Position numbers and translations under genes: made by a program. Below, one piece after another: positions 25,658-34,657 of a stretch of 64,000 bases of DNA (the stretch's first letter is position 1; each line of letters begins with the position of its first letter). The notes under the pieces are model-generated. The model searched no databases, was not told the DNA's origin, and saw only the letters and a list, made by a program, of their open reading frames with translations. Source of the stretch: M1-B18 sp048264125 (GTDB taxonomy: Bacteria; Bacillota; Clostridia; Peptostreptococcales; Natronincolaceae); the NCBI GenBank assembly GCA_048264125.1, contig JBLXDM010000004.1, positions 310,001 through 374,000 of the forward strand. Direction: 5' to 3'.

Positions 25658-25677
25658 TATTTATCACCTCAAATAAG

Positions 25678-25708
25678 ATTATAATTCATTACGTAACGTA
25701 ATATACAA
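25678..25708 (-). promoter_or_regulatory. MerR-type promoter with 19-bp spacer and operator
   Basis: Minus strand TTGTAT (25703-25708), then 19 bases, then TATAAT (25678-25683). Inside the spacer is the palindrome ATTACGT-n-ACGTAAT (25688-25702). The stretched spacer with a central palindrome is the classical MerR-activated promoter layout. It sits about 20 bases before the merR start. Confidence 0.88.
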
Positions 25709-25730
25709 GCTTTATTTTTTTGCACAATAA

Positions 25731-25762
25731 AACCTCCTCTAAACATTCGTTCAGAGGAGGTT
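25731..25762 (-). terminator. Terminator after the 82-residue gene
   Basis: AACCTCCTCT and AGAGGAGGTT form a perfect 10-bp stem with a 12-base loop, followed on the minus strand by TTTATTG. Confidence 0.85.
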
Positions 25763-25804
25763 ATGTAGAGCCAAGGGCTTAGCTAAGCTACAGCCATGAC
25801 CAGC

Positions 25805-26053
25805 TTACTTTAATCTTTTTAATTTATCATTTAGTAATGCGATCTGATTTTCCAGCTCTTCTCTCTCTTGCCTCTTCTGCTGAATCAATGTATCTGTATC
25901 ACCTATAGCCCCCAGCAGATCACCTAAGGCAGAAAACCAGTCACCGACAACAGACGCTACATCAGGGTCATTGATTGATTTTGAAATAATTATTGCAAGA
26001 AAAACCACCAAAATAGCAATGCATTTTCCATCTACAGTTATGCAATCCCCCAT
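25805..26053 (-). CDS. Small membrane protein with C-terminal coiled coil
   Basis: 82 residues from the ATG at 26053 (GGGGG 7 bases upstream; an ATG two codons earlier is also possible). One hydrophobic segment (KCIAILVVFLAIIISKSI), then a short acidic linker and a C-terminal coiled coil (QKRQEREELENQIALLNDKL). No family recognised. The gene stands alone with its own terminator. Confidence 0.7.
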   Translation of the reverse strand: MGDCITVDGKCIAILVVFLAIIISKSINDPDVASVVGDWFSALGDLLGAIGDTDTLIQQKRQEREELENQIALLNDKLKRLK

Positions 26054-26127
26054 CGCCATTCCCCCTTATAATCATATTATTCCTAAATATGATTAGGGTG
26101 ATAGCAATTGGAAAATATAATATGCAA

Positions 26128-27381
26128 TTAAGTGAGTATTCTAACATTTCTAATTCTATTTTTATCCATGTTCTCTACGATTAGCTTAATGTTATGATAC
26201 TCAATTCTTTCGCTTTCCTCCGGCAGCCTACCCAGCTCGCCAATAATGAAGCCCCCTATGGAATCAAAGTTCTCGGATTCAAGGTTTGTACCTATCATCT
26301 CATTTATAATTGCCAGCTTTGTGCTGCCATTTACGAGATACTCATCTTCCTTAATCACCTGTATGTCAATTTCAAAATCATCATATTCGTCTTGAATATC
26401 TCCAACGATTTCCTCCAAAAGGTCCTCTATCGTCACTATTCCTGCAGTGCCTCCGTATTCATCTAAAACAATTGCCATATGGACACGATTTTTTTTCATT
26501 TCGTTAAAGACTTCAATTATCTTCCTATATTCAAAGGTATAGAAGGGCTTTCTAATGTATTTTTCTATTTCAAATATCTCATTATCATCGCTTAGAAATA
26601 CAAAGTCCTTAACATTCACTATACCTACTATATCGTCAATTCTATCCACATAAACGGGATATCTGGAAAATTGCTCCTTCTTAATAGTACCAATTATTTC
26701 ATTAAGGTCTGACTGCTGATCAATTGCAATTATATCTGTCCTTTGAATCATTACATCCTTTACATGCATGTCTCCAAATTCAAATACATTATTTATTATT
26801 TGCTTTTCTGCAACCTCCAGCACACCCTCCTCATGACTGACGTTAACTATTGTCCGTAGCTCCTCTTCTGTTATGAAGGGCTGTATTACACCAGCATTTC
26901 CGCCAAACATCTTGATTAAAATATTTGTTATATACGTAAATACCATAACAACCGGATTCATTATATAAACTAAAATAGCTAAAGGCTTTGCAACCTTAAG
27001 GGAAACCCTTTCAGAATTTTGAGCAGCCAAAGATTTTGGAGTTATCTCACCAAATATCAGCACGAATATCGTCATCACTGCTGTAGACACACCTACGCCT
27101 ACGCTTCCTAGTAAATCCAGTGCTAATGACGTAGCTATAGCAGATGCAGCAATGTTCACAATATTATTTCCTACTAAAATCGTTCCTAAAAGCTTACCAG
27201 GCTCATCCAATAGCTTATTTATCTGTCCAGCTCCTTTAATCCCCTCATCCACCATATGTCTAATGCGTATTTTACTCAATGACGTTAATGCAGTTTCCGA
27301 TGCTGAAAAAAAGCTTGAGCATAACAAAAGAATAACTAAAACTATTAACTGCCATATACTACCAGGGTCCAACAAAACCAC
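26128..27381 (-). CDS. CNNM/CorC-type transporter-associated protein (hemolysin family)
   Basis: 417 residues: a DUF21 membrane domain with four helices (residues about 1-190), a CBS pair (about 200-330; MIQRTDIIAIDQQSDLNEII) and a CorC/HlyC domain at the end (DEYLVNGSTKLAIINEMIG). CNNM-type proteins are linked to magnesium transport. The GTG at 27381 is close to AAGGAG; the TTG at 27375 is better spaced and may be the true start. It is a single gene. Confidence 0.92.
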   Translation of the reverse strand: MVLLDPGSIWQLIVLVILLLCSSFFSASETALTSLSKIRIRHMVDEGIKGAGQINKLLDEPGKLLGTILVGNNIVNIAASAIATSLALDLLGSVGVGVSTAVMTIFVLIFGEITPKSLAAQNSERVSLKVAKPLAILVYIMNPVVMVFTYITNILIKMFGGNAGVIQPFITEEELRTIVNVSHEEGVLEVAEKQIINNVFEFGDMHVKDVMIQRTDIIAIDQQSDLNEIIGTIKKEQFSRYPVYVDRIDDIVGIVNVKDFVFLSDDNEIFEIEKYIRKPFYTFEYRKIIEVFNEMKKNRVHMAIVLDEYGGTAGIVTIEDLLEEIVGDIQDEYDDFEIDIQVIKEDEYLVNGSTKLAIINEMIGTNLESENFDSIGGFIIGELGRLPEESERIEYHNIKLIVENMDKNRIRNVRILT

Positions 27382-27601
27382 ACTCCTTAATTTTTTTCGA
27401 CTAATCTATTATATCACATAACTATATATAACTAAATGAACAGCGTTTCCCAAATTAAGAGCATATTTTGCTATTTTCAGGGAATTAATGTATTTGTTAT
27501 GTGAAACCTTTAAAAATTCTCTGTTAATTGAGCTCATTCTCATGTTTACACATATATACATACATTTTGGGACTAGACTACTACTTAAATAAAAAATAAA
27601 A

Positions 27602-27619
27602 CTCCTTCTTCGGAAGGAG
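27602..27619 (-). terminator. Terminator after the stalk-domain gene
   Basis: CTCCTTC and GAAGGAG with a 4-base loop, followed on the minus strand by TTTTATTTTTTATT. Confidence 0.88.
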
Positions 27620-27627
27620 CCAGTTAT

Positions 27628-28089
27628 TTATTTAATGCTTACAATTCTAAAATTAATTCTACTTATATATTCACTGGAAATAAAAACATTTGAATATAGT
27701 CCCTTTCCTTCTCCCTTTTCTAAGGATGTCGCAATTACTAGAGTTTCCGAACCCATAACTTCTCCTGAATAATCTATGTATTCTACTATTATATTTGCTT
27801 CTTCTATTCTCTCATCCGCTATATTTATAAGCTCAGCATATACTCCAGTCTCATTGCATAATAATTGCTCTTCTACAGTCTTTATATATATTGAATCTCC
27901 CCAGTCTGCATTGTACTTTATTATAACCTCCTGAGTGTCCTCAAGCCATATCACCACGGAACCGGTTGCCTCGGCAATAAATCTAACAGGCACCAACGTC
28001 CTACCATCAATAACTGTCGGAGCAACGTCGAGCTCTATGCCTTTCCCATTTATAGCATAAAAACCCATCCAACAAAAGCTACACGACAA
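27628..28089 (-). pseudogene. Stalk (copper amine oxidase N-like) domain protein, 5' end lost
   Basis: The frame codes for 153 residues if started at a TTG with no ribosome binding site. KGIELDVAPTVIDGRTLVPV and RFIAEATGSVVIW are the stalk-domain signature of secreted clostridial surface proteins, which normally follow a signal peptide. Here the signal peptide is missing and upstream sequence leads straight into the kinase leader. The remaining C-terminal part (VEYIDYSGEVMGSETLVI) is intact and a terminator follows. Probably a truncated gene, although an unrecognised start cannot be excluded. Confidence 0.6.
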
Positions 28090-28172
28090 AAGTGAGTCTA
28101 AAGGTAATTAGAGGAAATATTAAATTGCCGTCGAAGGTTTTATTACAATTCGTTAACAGGGGGTATTGTTAC

Positions 28173-30167
28173 ATGAGAAGAATAGACAATTTCCAAAGAA
28201 CCGAATTAATTTTAAAAAGCGTTGCCGCAGGTGTATGGGAATACAATGCTGTTACAAATGAAGTATTTTACTCGGAAGCCCTGAAAAAGGACTTAGGGTA
28301 TTCTGCTTCGGAGCTAAATAACGGCACCTATGAGGATTTTTTAAGCCTGGTCCATCCGAAGGATATAGAGGGTCTAAACAAAACCTTTCAGTCATATCTT
28401 TCAGGAGCATTAGAGGAATACGAGACAGAACTCAGACTGAAGACTAAGCAGGGGAATTTTAAGTGGTTTTTGTCCAGAGGCAACGCCATATGGGATGATG
28501 AAGGAAGAGTCCTTTATGTGGTAGGCATACATATTGATATAAATGATAAAAAGCTACAGGAGGAAAGAGCATTAAACATCCAAAATAGATTTATGCAGCT
28601 TTTCATGGAAGTCAACGATATTATGCTAATCGTAGAATTAGACGACAAGGGTTTCCCGAAAAAGCTGATTAATGCAAACAATGCTGCCTGTAAAAGGCTA
28701 GGCTACACCAGAAATGAGCTTTTAGACCTTTCCCTATATGATTTGAAGCCGCCTGAATACCACCATGAAGTCAACAGTAATATGTTAATTGACAGCCTTA
28801 ACCCTACATCAATTGAGTCTGCTTTACTGTCAAGGGATGGTAGCGTAATTCCTGTGGAGATGTATTGCTACTCTCTAATTTTAGAGGATAAAATAGTTAA
28901 GCTCTGTATTCTAAGAGATATAAGTGAAAGAAAAAGAGCCGATGATTTGCTGAAAAAGAGTGAATTGCGCTATAGAACCCTTATTGACCTATGTCCAGAC
29001 GCAATCATAGTAAGTAAAAATCAGAAAATACTGTATAGCAATCCTGCAGCTGCAAAGATGGCAGGCTATCCCAGTCCAGAAGCTTTAACTGGCGTGCCTG
29101 TAGGTGCTATTATTGGTGCATCCAATAGCGAAAAGGCGATAGAGCGTGAAAAAAGTATTATTACCGACAATACCTTCAGCAGCATAGAGTATGAAATCAT
29201 ACTGGAGAATGGAGAAAGCTTCTATATAGAGTCGGCCTCCAATATAATACCCTATGGTGAGGATACAGCAGTTTTATCTATAATAAGAGATATTACTGAA
29301 AGAAAAAAGCTAGAGGCAGAATTACAGGCAAAGGCTGAGGACAATGAATACCTGTTGAAGCAGAGCAATGAATATGACATACTCAAAACTGAGTTTTTCT
29401 CAAACATCTCCCATGAATTGAAAACACCTCTAAATATACTTCTGGGGGCTATTCAGCTGATCCAACAAAAGCAGGCAGAGGTAGAATGTCCGTCAAGATG
29501 CAATAAGTATATTAAAATAATGAAGCAGAACAGCTATCGCCTATTGAGGCTTGTTAATAATCTCATAGACATTACCCGCATAGATTCCGGCTATTTCAAC
29601 CTGGATGTATGCAATTGCAATATCATAACGGTTATCGAGGAGATAACTCAGTCGGTGTCCAAATATATTGAAAGCAAGGGAGTTCAATTAGTTTTTTCTG
29701 CAACCGTTGAGGAGCTGTGGATGTCCTGTGACCTTGATAAAATTGAGAGAATAATGCTAAACTTACTCTCTAATGCAGTTAAATTTACAAATCCTGGTGG
29801 TAGCATTTTGGTCAGCATTTCTACATTAAAGGATAAGGTCCTGATTTCTGTAAAGGACACGGGCATTGGCATAGCCAACGAAAAGCAGGAGATTATATTT
29901 CAGCGCTTCAGACAGGCCGATGATTTGCTCAGCAGAAAGGCCGAGGGCAGCGGTATTGGTCTTTCGTTGGTTAAGGCTTTAGTGGAAGCCCACGATGGCG
30001 CAATAACCTTAAACAGTAAGCTTGGGGAGGGTAGCGAATTTATTGTGGAGCTGCCAGTAAAAAGCCTGGAAATTCCCTGCAATGATTATACAATCACCTC
30101 TGATTATAACGATATAAACATAGAAAGGATTAGAATTGAGTTCTCTGATATCTATTCCCTACGATAG
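28173..30167 (+). CDS. Orphan PAS-PAS-PAS sensor histidine kinase
   Basis: 664 residues from the ATG at 28173, with CAGGGGG upstream (the open frame extends further without a site). Three PAS domains span about residues 8-125, 135-255 and 260-380. The HisKA box FFSNISHELKTPLNILLG has the phospho-acceptor His at 414. The ATPase has NLLSNAVKF, DTGIGIANE and GSGIGLSLVKALVEAH. No membrane segment, so cytoplasmic. No response regulator is adjacent. The last residues, ERIRIEFSDIY, recur at the end of the kinase at 43052-45481, and the catalytic halves are clear paralogues. Confidence 0.93.
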   Translation: MRRIDNFQRTELILKSVAAGVWEYNAVTNEVFYSEALKKDLGYSASELNNGTYEDFLSLVHPKDIEGLNKTFQSYLSGALEEYETELRLKTKQGNFKWFLSRGNAIWDDEGRVLYVVGIHIDINDKKLQEERALNIQNRFMQLFMEVNDIMLIVELDDKGFPKKLINANNAACKRLGYTRNELLDLSLYDLKPPEYHHEVNSNMLIDSLNPTSIESALLSRDGSVIPVEMYCYSLILEDKIVKLCILRDISERKRADDLLKKSELRYRTLIDLCPDAIIVSKNQKILYSNPAAAKMAGYPSPEALTGVPVGAIIGASNSEKAIEREKSIITDNTFSSIEYEIILENGESFYIESASNIIPYGEDTAVLSIIRDITERKKLEAELQAKAEDNEYLLKQSNEYDILKTEFFSNISHELKTPLNILLGAIQLIQQKQAEVECPSRCNKYIKIMKQNSYRLLRLVNNLIDITRIDSGYFNLDVCNCNIITVIEEITQSVSKYIESKGVQLVFSATVEELWMSCDLDKIERIMLNLLSNAVKFTNPGGSILVSISTLKDKVLISVKDTGIGIANEKQEIIFQRFRQADDLLSRKAEGSGIGLSLVKALVEAHDGAITLNSKLGEGSEFIVELPVKSLEIPCNDYTITSDYNDINIERIRIEFSDIYSLR

Positions 30168-30240
30168 AAGTATAAAAGACAGCAGCACTTTAACAGTCCT
30201 CTCGTATGAACTTCAATTATCTAGCAAAAAACAATAAAAA

Positions 30241-30285
30241 AACTGCAAAATCCTTAAACAGCAAGAAATAAGGATTATTGCAGTT
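30241..30285. terminator. Terminator between convergent kinase and selO genes
   Basis: AACTGCAA..ATCCTT and AAGGAT..TTGCAGTT form a long stem. On the minus strand it is followed by TTTTTTATTG. It serves selO and may also end the kinase transcript. Confidence 0.8.
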
Positions 30286-30297
30286 AATGCCGCATAT

Positions 30298-31770
30298 TTA
30301 AGTTCCACAATAAGTTTGATATCTACAGGAGCCTGCAGGTGGCAATGAAGCGTACGCCTCCTGCACCGGGGAATATTCATAGGGACTGCGTAGAATCGAA
30401 ACAAGCTCCTCCATAGCACTGTAGTCCTGTCTGACCGCCGCCTCCAATGCAGCCTCCACCCTATGATTCCTTGGGATAACTGCAGGATTTGATTTCATCA
30501 TCAGTATTCTTATGGCGTCCTTTGATTTCCCCTGACCTTCTAGGCGATTTTGCCATTTTTCCCTCCATTTAACGAAGTCAGTGCTTTTAAACACCTCCAT
30601 ATTCTCGTATACACCTAAGGTTAAAGCCCTGAAGGTATTTGTATAATCGGCCCTGTTTTCCTGCATTAGCCTCAGCAGCTCTTCAATCAATGCTTCATCC
30701 TGTGTGTCTGAATTAAATATTCCCAGCTTAGCCTTCATTCCCTCCAGCCAGTAGCTGTGAAAGAGGGGTTCAAAGCCTGCAATTGCTTCTTCTGCTAAGC
30801 TTATGGCCTTTTCCTGCTGCTTATCAATTAAGGGCAGGAGAGCATCAGCAAGACGTGCAAGATTCCATTGTGCAATGCCCGGCTGGTTCCCATAGGCGTA
30901 TCTTCCCTGCCGATCGATGGAGCTAAAAACAGTGCTAGTGTCGTAGACATCCATGAAGGCGCAGGGGCCGTAGTCAATGGTTTCTCCGCTTATTGTCATA
31001 TTGTCGGTATTCATTACACCATGTATAAAGCCCACCAGCTGCCATTGTGCAATTAGTCTTGCTTGATTTTTAATTATCGCCATCAAAAACGAAAGGTATC
31101 TATCCTCTTCCTTTAAATCTAATAGCTGAGGATAATGCCGTTTTATAGCGTAGTCTGCAAGCGCCTTTAGCTCCCTATTATTTCCCCATTTTTCAGCATA
31201 TTGAAAGGTACCTACCCTCAAATGACTGGCGGCAACACGAGTTAGTACAGCTCCAGGTAAAGGTGCTTCTCTATATATGTCTTCTCCCGTTCTTACTACA
31301 GCTAAGCTTCGGGTGGTGGGAATGCCTAAGGCATACATGGCCTCGCTAATAATATATTCCCTCAGCATAGGTCCTATGGCAGCCCTGCCATCGCCTCCCC
31401 TAGAATAGGGTGTGGGGCCGGAGCCCTTCAGCTGTATATCCAATAGCCTCCCGGGGGCCGCTGCTTGTTCGCCTATCAATACTGCTCTGCCATCCCCCAG
31501 CATGGTAAAATGTCCAAACTGATGACCTGCATAGGCCTGTGCTATTGGGGATGCGCCATCAGGCAGCCTATTCCCTGCAAATATTTCTACTGCCTCCTGC
31601 AGCTCCAGCTCCTTTGCCTCCAGTCCCAGCTCCGTTGCAAGCGGATAGTTGAGCACTACTAAGCGTGGTGAAGCAACAGGCGTCGGGTCAATGCTGCTAT
31701 AAAGCATGCCTGGTAATTCCTTATATGTATTTTTCAGGCTCCAGCCTGACCGTATCTCTAGCTTCTGCAT
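30298..31770 (-). CDS. selO: SelO family protein adenylyltransferase (YdiU)
   Basis: 490 residues. The start is the second of two adjacent ATGs (31770), best spaced from AGAGG. Blocks include VLNYPLATELGLEA, AQAYAGHQFGHFTMLGDGRA, QLKGSGPTPYSRGGDGRAAI and MNTDNMTISGETIDYGPCAF, all hallmarks of the SelO pseudokinase fold. It transfers AMP from ATP to Ser/Thr/Tyr of target proteins, a redox-linked control. The C-terminus is TYCGT, with Cys at the third-last position (488), where human SelO has selenocysteine. It is a single gene with its own terminator. Confidence 0.95.
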   Translation of the reverse strand: MQKLEIRSGWSLKNTYKELPGMLYSSIDPTPVASPRLVVLNYPLATELGLEAKELELQEAVEIFAGNRLPDGASPIAQAYAGHQFGHFTMLGDGRAVLIGEQAAAPGRLLDIQLKGSGPTPYSRGGDGRAAIGPMLREYIISEAMYALGIPTTRSLAVVRTGEDIYREAPLPGAVLTRVAASHLRVGTFQYAEKWGNNRELKALADYAIKRHYPQLLDLKEEDRYLSFLMAIIKNQARLIAQWQLVGFIHGVMNTDNMTISGETIDYGPCAFMDVYDTSTVFSSIDRQGRYAYGNQPGIAQWNLARLADALLPLIDKQQEKAISLAEEAIAGFEPLFHSYWLEGMKAKLGIFNSDTQDEALIEELLRLMQENRADYTNTFRALTLGVYENMEVFKSTDFVKWREKWQNRLEGQGKSKDAIRILMMKSNPAVIPRNHRVEAALEAAVRQDYSAMEELVSILRSPYEYSPVQEAYASLPPAGSCRYQTYCGT

Positions 31771-31797
31771 CATAATTCCTCTTTTCCCTTTTGTCAT

Positions 31798-32077
31798 TTA
31801 TTATCCATAAATACTGCATGTAAACAGCTATAAACACTTTAAAAATAGTTTCCTCCTGTTATCGGTTATTATTCCATTTAATATGTAAAATAAAAGGCAT
31901 CCTACAGCTGCATGCGCATTCAAATACTCACCTGATTCTTCATTTCACTGTGTGCCATTCAGTATGACAGCCTCTCAGACTTTTCAGTGGTCTTTTGGGA
32001 GGTGTTGGGTGTTGATATTTTGCCTGAAGGGGATTATAATTAAATAGCTATTAACCATACAAAAGGGGGGAGCTGCA
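31798..32077. other. Divergent intergenic region
   Basis: About 280 bases between divergent selO and the small membrane protein gene. It should hold both promoters. No clear -35/-10 pair, repeat or RNA structure stands out. Confidence 0.4.
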
Positions 32078-32479
32078 ATGAACAGACTGTCATACAAATA
32101 CAATCGGGTAGTCAAAATGATGATAATGATTATTGTGCTTGCGTTAGCTGGCTGTCTGTTACAGTTCAGTATAAATAGTGCCGATAATCTTCTTCCCCAA
32201 AACTCCCTATACAATACCAGCCTTGAAAATATATCGATATATCATACAATTTTTCATTACTATACGAATAATGAGCCTCAGCAAAGATCAATAGGCCTGC
32301 AGCAATGCACACTATTAGAATTTATGGTGCTGATGAATGTCCTATTCCTAATAGCGCTTATATCCAGAAAACCCAGGAGCTATAACTTTAGCCTTCCGAG
32401 CCAGCTGAAGCTCTTACTACTGCTTTTGCCACTGCAAAATACGGGTAGGTTTAAGGCAGGCACATCTGTAGTTTTATAG
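32078..32479 (+). CDS. Small membrane protein of unknown function
   Basis: 133 residues from an ATG with AAGGGGGGAG upstream. There is a hydrophobic segment at about 13-32 (MMIMIIVLALAGC) and another at about 80-97 (FMVLMNVLFLIALI), then a Leu run near the end. The first segment resembles a signal peptide with LAGC, so a lipoprotein is possible. No family recognised. A 40-residue gene follows 30 bases later on the same strand. Confidence 0.6.
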   Translation: MNRLSYKYNRVVKMMIMIIVLALAGCLLQFSINSADNLLPQNSLYNTSLENISIYHTIFHYYTNNEPQQRSIGLQQCTLLEFMVLMNVLFLIALISRKPRSYNFSLPSQLKLLLLLLPLQNTGRFKAGTSVVL

Positions 32480-32509
32480 CCAAAAATTACAGATAAGGAT
32501 GTGTTTTTA

Positions 32510-32632
32510 ATGACAACAGAAAAAATAATCGTAGTGCTGGTGTTTGTCGTATTTTGCTTAGGCAGCTTTTACTTGATTAAAAGAGCTGAAAAGGAAATAA
32601 AAAAAACAACTAACGACAATAAAAATAAATAA
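32510..32632 (+). CDS. 40-residue single-span membrane peptide
   Basis: The short frame starts ATG at 32510 after AAGGATGTG. It encodes a hydrophobic helix (IIVVLVFVVFCLGSFYLI, residues 6-23) and a highly charged tail (KRAEKEIKKTTNDNKNK). The distribution suggests a real small membrane protein, co-transcribed with the upstream gene. No family assigned. Confidence 0.55.
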   Translation: MTTEKIIVVLVFVVFCLGSFYLIKRAEKEIKKTTNDNKNK

Positions 32633-32636
32633 TCAA

Positions 32637-32680
32637 AAGCAGCAGGGAATTGCGATATGCAACCTCTCTGCTGCTTTTAT
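32637..32680. terminator. Bidirectional stem-loop
   Basis: AAAGCAGCAG and CTGCTGCTTT form a 10-bp stem around a long loop between convergent transcripts. The T run on the minus side (TTTTGATTATTTTTATT) is better, so it probably ends the iron ABC operon. Confidence 0.65.
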
Positions 32681-32781
32681 ATGCTATTGCTGCAGGTCTA
32701 AAACCTGCTGCTTTAACTTCTTCAAGTCCATCCGTAGAATCTTTGAGCTCGACGTGCCAAACAAAGCGTCCCCTTGACTCC

Positions 32782-33606
32782 TTATGCCCCTGGATTATAT
32801 TTTCTTCTGCCTTCTTTTCTGGGCTTCAAGAGCTTATAGGAAAGGCATATAGGCCGATTGTTGGCTTTATCGATGACAATGTCGGCATCAATGTTAAAGA
32901 CTGTCTGCAGGACATCCTTTGATATAACCTCATTAGCAGTGCCGGTTTTAATTATCCTGCCAGCCTTGAGGGCTATTAGATAGTTTGCAAATCTGGCTGC
33001 GAGATTTATGTCATGCAGCACCATTACTATAGTGGCGCCATGCTCTCTGTTTAACTCCTCCAGCAGCTCCAAAACCTCCAGCTGATACGACATATCCAAA
33101 TAGGTCGTTGGCTCGTCTAAAAGAATGATATCCGTTTGCTGAGCAAGGGCCATAGCTATCCAAGCCCTTTGTCTTTCACCACCCGAAAGGCTCTCCACTG
33201 GCTTTTTGTTGAAGCCATGCAGATTTGTGGCCTCAATCGCCCATTTAATTATCTCCGCATCCTCCTTGGTCAGCTTTCCTAGTCCTCTTTGGTATGGAAA
33301 TCTTCCGTAGGAAATCAGCTCCTCCACCGTCATTCCCTCTGGTGCTGAGGGGCTTTGGGGCAAAATAGCCATTTTCCTGGCTACCTCATTTGTAGATAGC
33401 CTATGAATGTCCTTGCAATCCAGGTATACCGTACCCTTATCCACCCTTAAGATACGGCCTAATGCCTTAAGCAGGGTTGACTTGCCGCAGCCATTTGGGC
33501 CAATAATAGTGGTTATTCCACCGGAGGGTATTCTGACACAAAGATCTTCAATAATTTTTTTATTTGAATAGCTTACGTCTATATTTTCAATATTTATTTC
33601 ACTCAA
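32782..33606 (-). CDS. Iron-siderophore ABC transporter ATPase (FecE-type)
   Basis: 274 residues from a TTG at 33606 (8 bases after AGGGAG); a GTG at 33615 overlaps that site. Walker A is IGPNGCGKSTLLKALG, the signature LSGGERQRAWIAMALAQ and Walker B IILLDEPTTYLD with H-loop VLHDINLAARF. This is the FecE/FhuC group that powers siderophore, haem or cobalamin import. It is the last gene of the operon SBP-permease-permease-ATPase, 22 bases after the second permease. Confidence 0.92.
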   Translation of the reverse strand: MSEINIENIDVSYSNKKIIEDLCVRIPSGGITTIIGPNGCGKSTLLKALGRILRVDKGTVYLDCKDIHRLSTNEVARKMAILPQSPSAPEGMTVEELISYGRFPYQRGLGKLTKEDAEIIKWAIEATNLHGFNKKPVESLSGGERQRAWIAMALAQQTDIILLDEPTTYLDMSYQLEVLELLEELNREHGATIVMVLHDINLAARFANYLIALKAGRIIKTGTANEVISKDVLQTVFNIDADIVIDKANNRPICLSYKLLKPRKEGRRKYNPGA

Positions 33607-33628
33607 ACGAGTCACTCCCTTCAGATAG

Positions 33629-34657
33629 CTATGGCTTCAGCTTATTTCTTCTTTGGCTGATTAAAAGATAGATAAAATATGGCGCACCAATGACGGACAC
33701 AACAATTCCCGTGGGAATCTCTGAGGGTTGAATTATGGTTCTGGCTACTGTATCGGCGGTCAGAACCAGCAATGCCCCCATCAAGGCACAGGTCGGTATA
33801 AGTACACTGTGCTTTGCCCCCACCAGCCTTCTGGATAAGTGCGGGGCAATTAGACCAACAAAGCTGATACTGCCACTGATTGCCACCGAGGCGGCTGCTA
33901 AAGAAACGGCGGTAAGCAAAAGCTTTACCTTTTCCCTTCCAACCTTAAGACCCAGTCCATAGGATATTTCATCCCCCATCGTCAGTACATCCAGTCTTCT
34001 GGCACTCAAAATTAATATTATGATTCCTATGATTATCCACGGAACTAATACAACAACCAGCTTCCAGTTTGAGCTCCATATGCTTCCCGTCTGCCATTTG
34101 GCTAAAAACTCGTGCTGTGTACTATCCAGCTGAAGCACCATTAAGGTCATTAGGGCATTTATACCGGCTTGGATGGCAATACCATTTAGAATCAGTGCAA
34201 TAGGTTTAGGGCCGCTTCTCCTTCTGTAGGATAGTATATAGATCAGCATTCCAGTAGCTGCAGCACCAACAAAGGCCATAAAGGGCAATGCCAAGGCAGA
34301 GGCAAAGCCTAGTGTGCCATTTAATACAAGAAATAGCATTACTACTAGTCCGGCGCCTGCATTTATTCCCAATATTCCCGGATCAGCCAGGGGATTTCTT
34401 GTTATTCCCTGAATGACGCAGCCGGATAAGGAAAAGCCCATACCCACCAGCATTGCAATAGCTATTCTCGGCATTCTGAACTGAAATAGTATCAAGCCTT
34501 CTCTTGCGGTTCCATTGCCTGTCAGCACTCTGAAAATGCCACCTAGTCCAATACCCGTATAGCCGGAATTGATGCTTATAATCATCATTAGGGGCAGTAA
34601 AAGACTTAAGATTAAAAGAACTCTGTGGGTTCTTTTCTCCAATGAAAGCATCATCAT
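33629..34657 (-). CDS. FecCD-type iron-siderophore permease (second)
   Basis: 342 residues, about ten membrane helices. RNPLADPGILGINAGAGL near 95 and SFVGLIAPHLSRRLVGAKH near 265 are FecCD signatures. The ATG overlaps the stop of the upstream permease (ATGA), so they are translationally coupled. Two distinct permeases should form a heterodimer. Three ATGs are adjacent; the first has GGGGG at the best distance. Confidence 0.93.
   Translation of the reverse strand: MMMLSLEKRTHRVLLILSLLLPLMMIISINSGYTGIGLGGIFRVLTGNGTAREGLILFQFRMPRIAIAMLVGMGFSLSGCVIQGITRNPLADPGILGINAGAGLVVMLFLVLNGTLGFASALALPFMAFVGAAATGMLIYILSYRRRSGPKPIALILNGIAIQAGINALMTLMVLQLDSTQHEFLAKWQTGSIWSSNWKLVVVLVPWIIIGIIILILSARRLDVLTMGDEISYGLGLKVGREKVKLLLTAVSLAAASVAISGSISFVGLIAPHLSRRLVGAKHSVLIPTCALMGALLVLTADTVARTIIQPSEIPTGIVVSVIGAPYFIYLLISQRRNKLKP

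Noticed and set aside
30213..30419. Small minus-strand frame near the selO end
   Set aside because: Overlaps selO in another frame and runs through the terminator.
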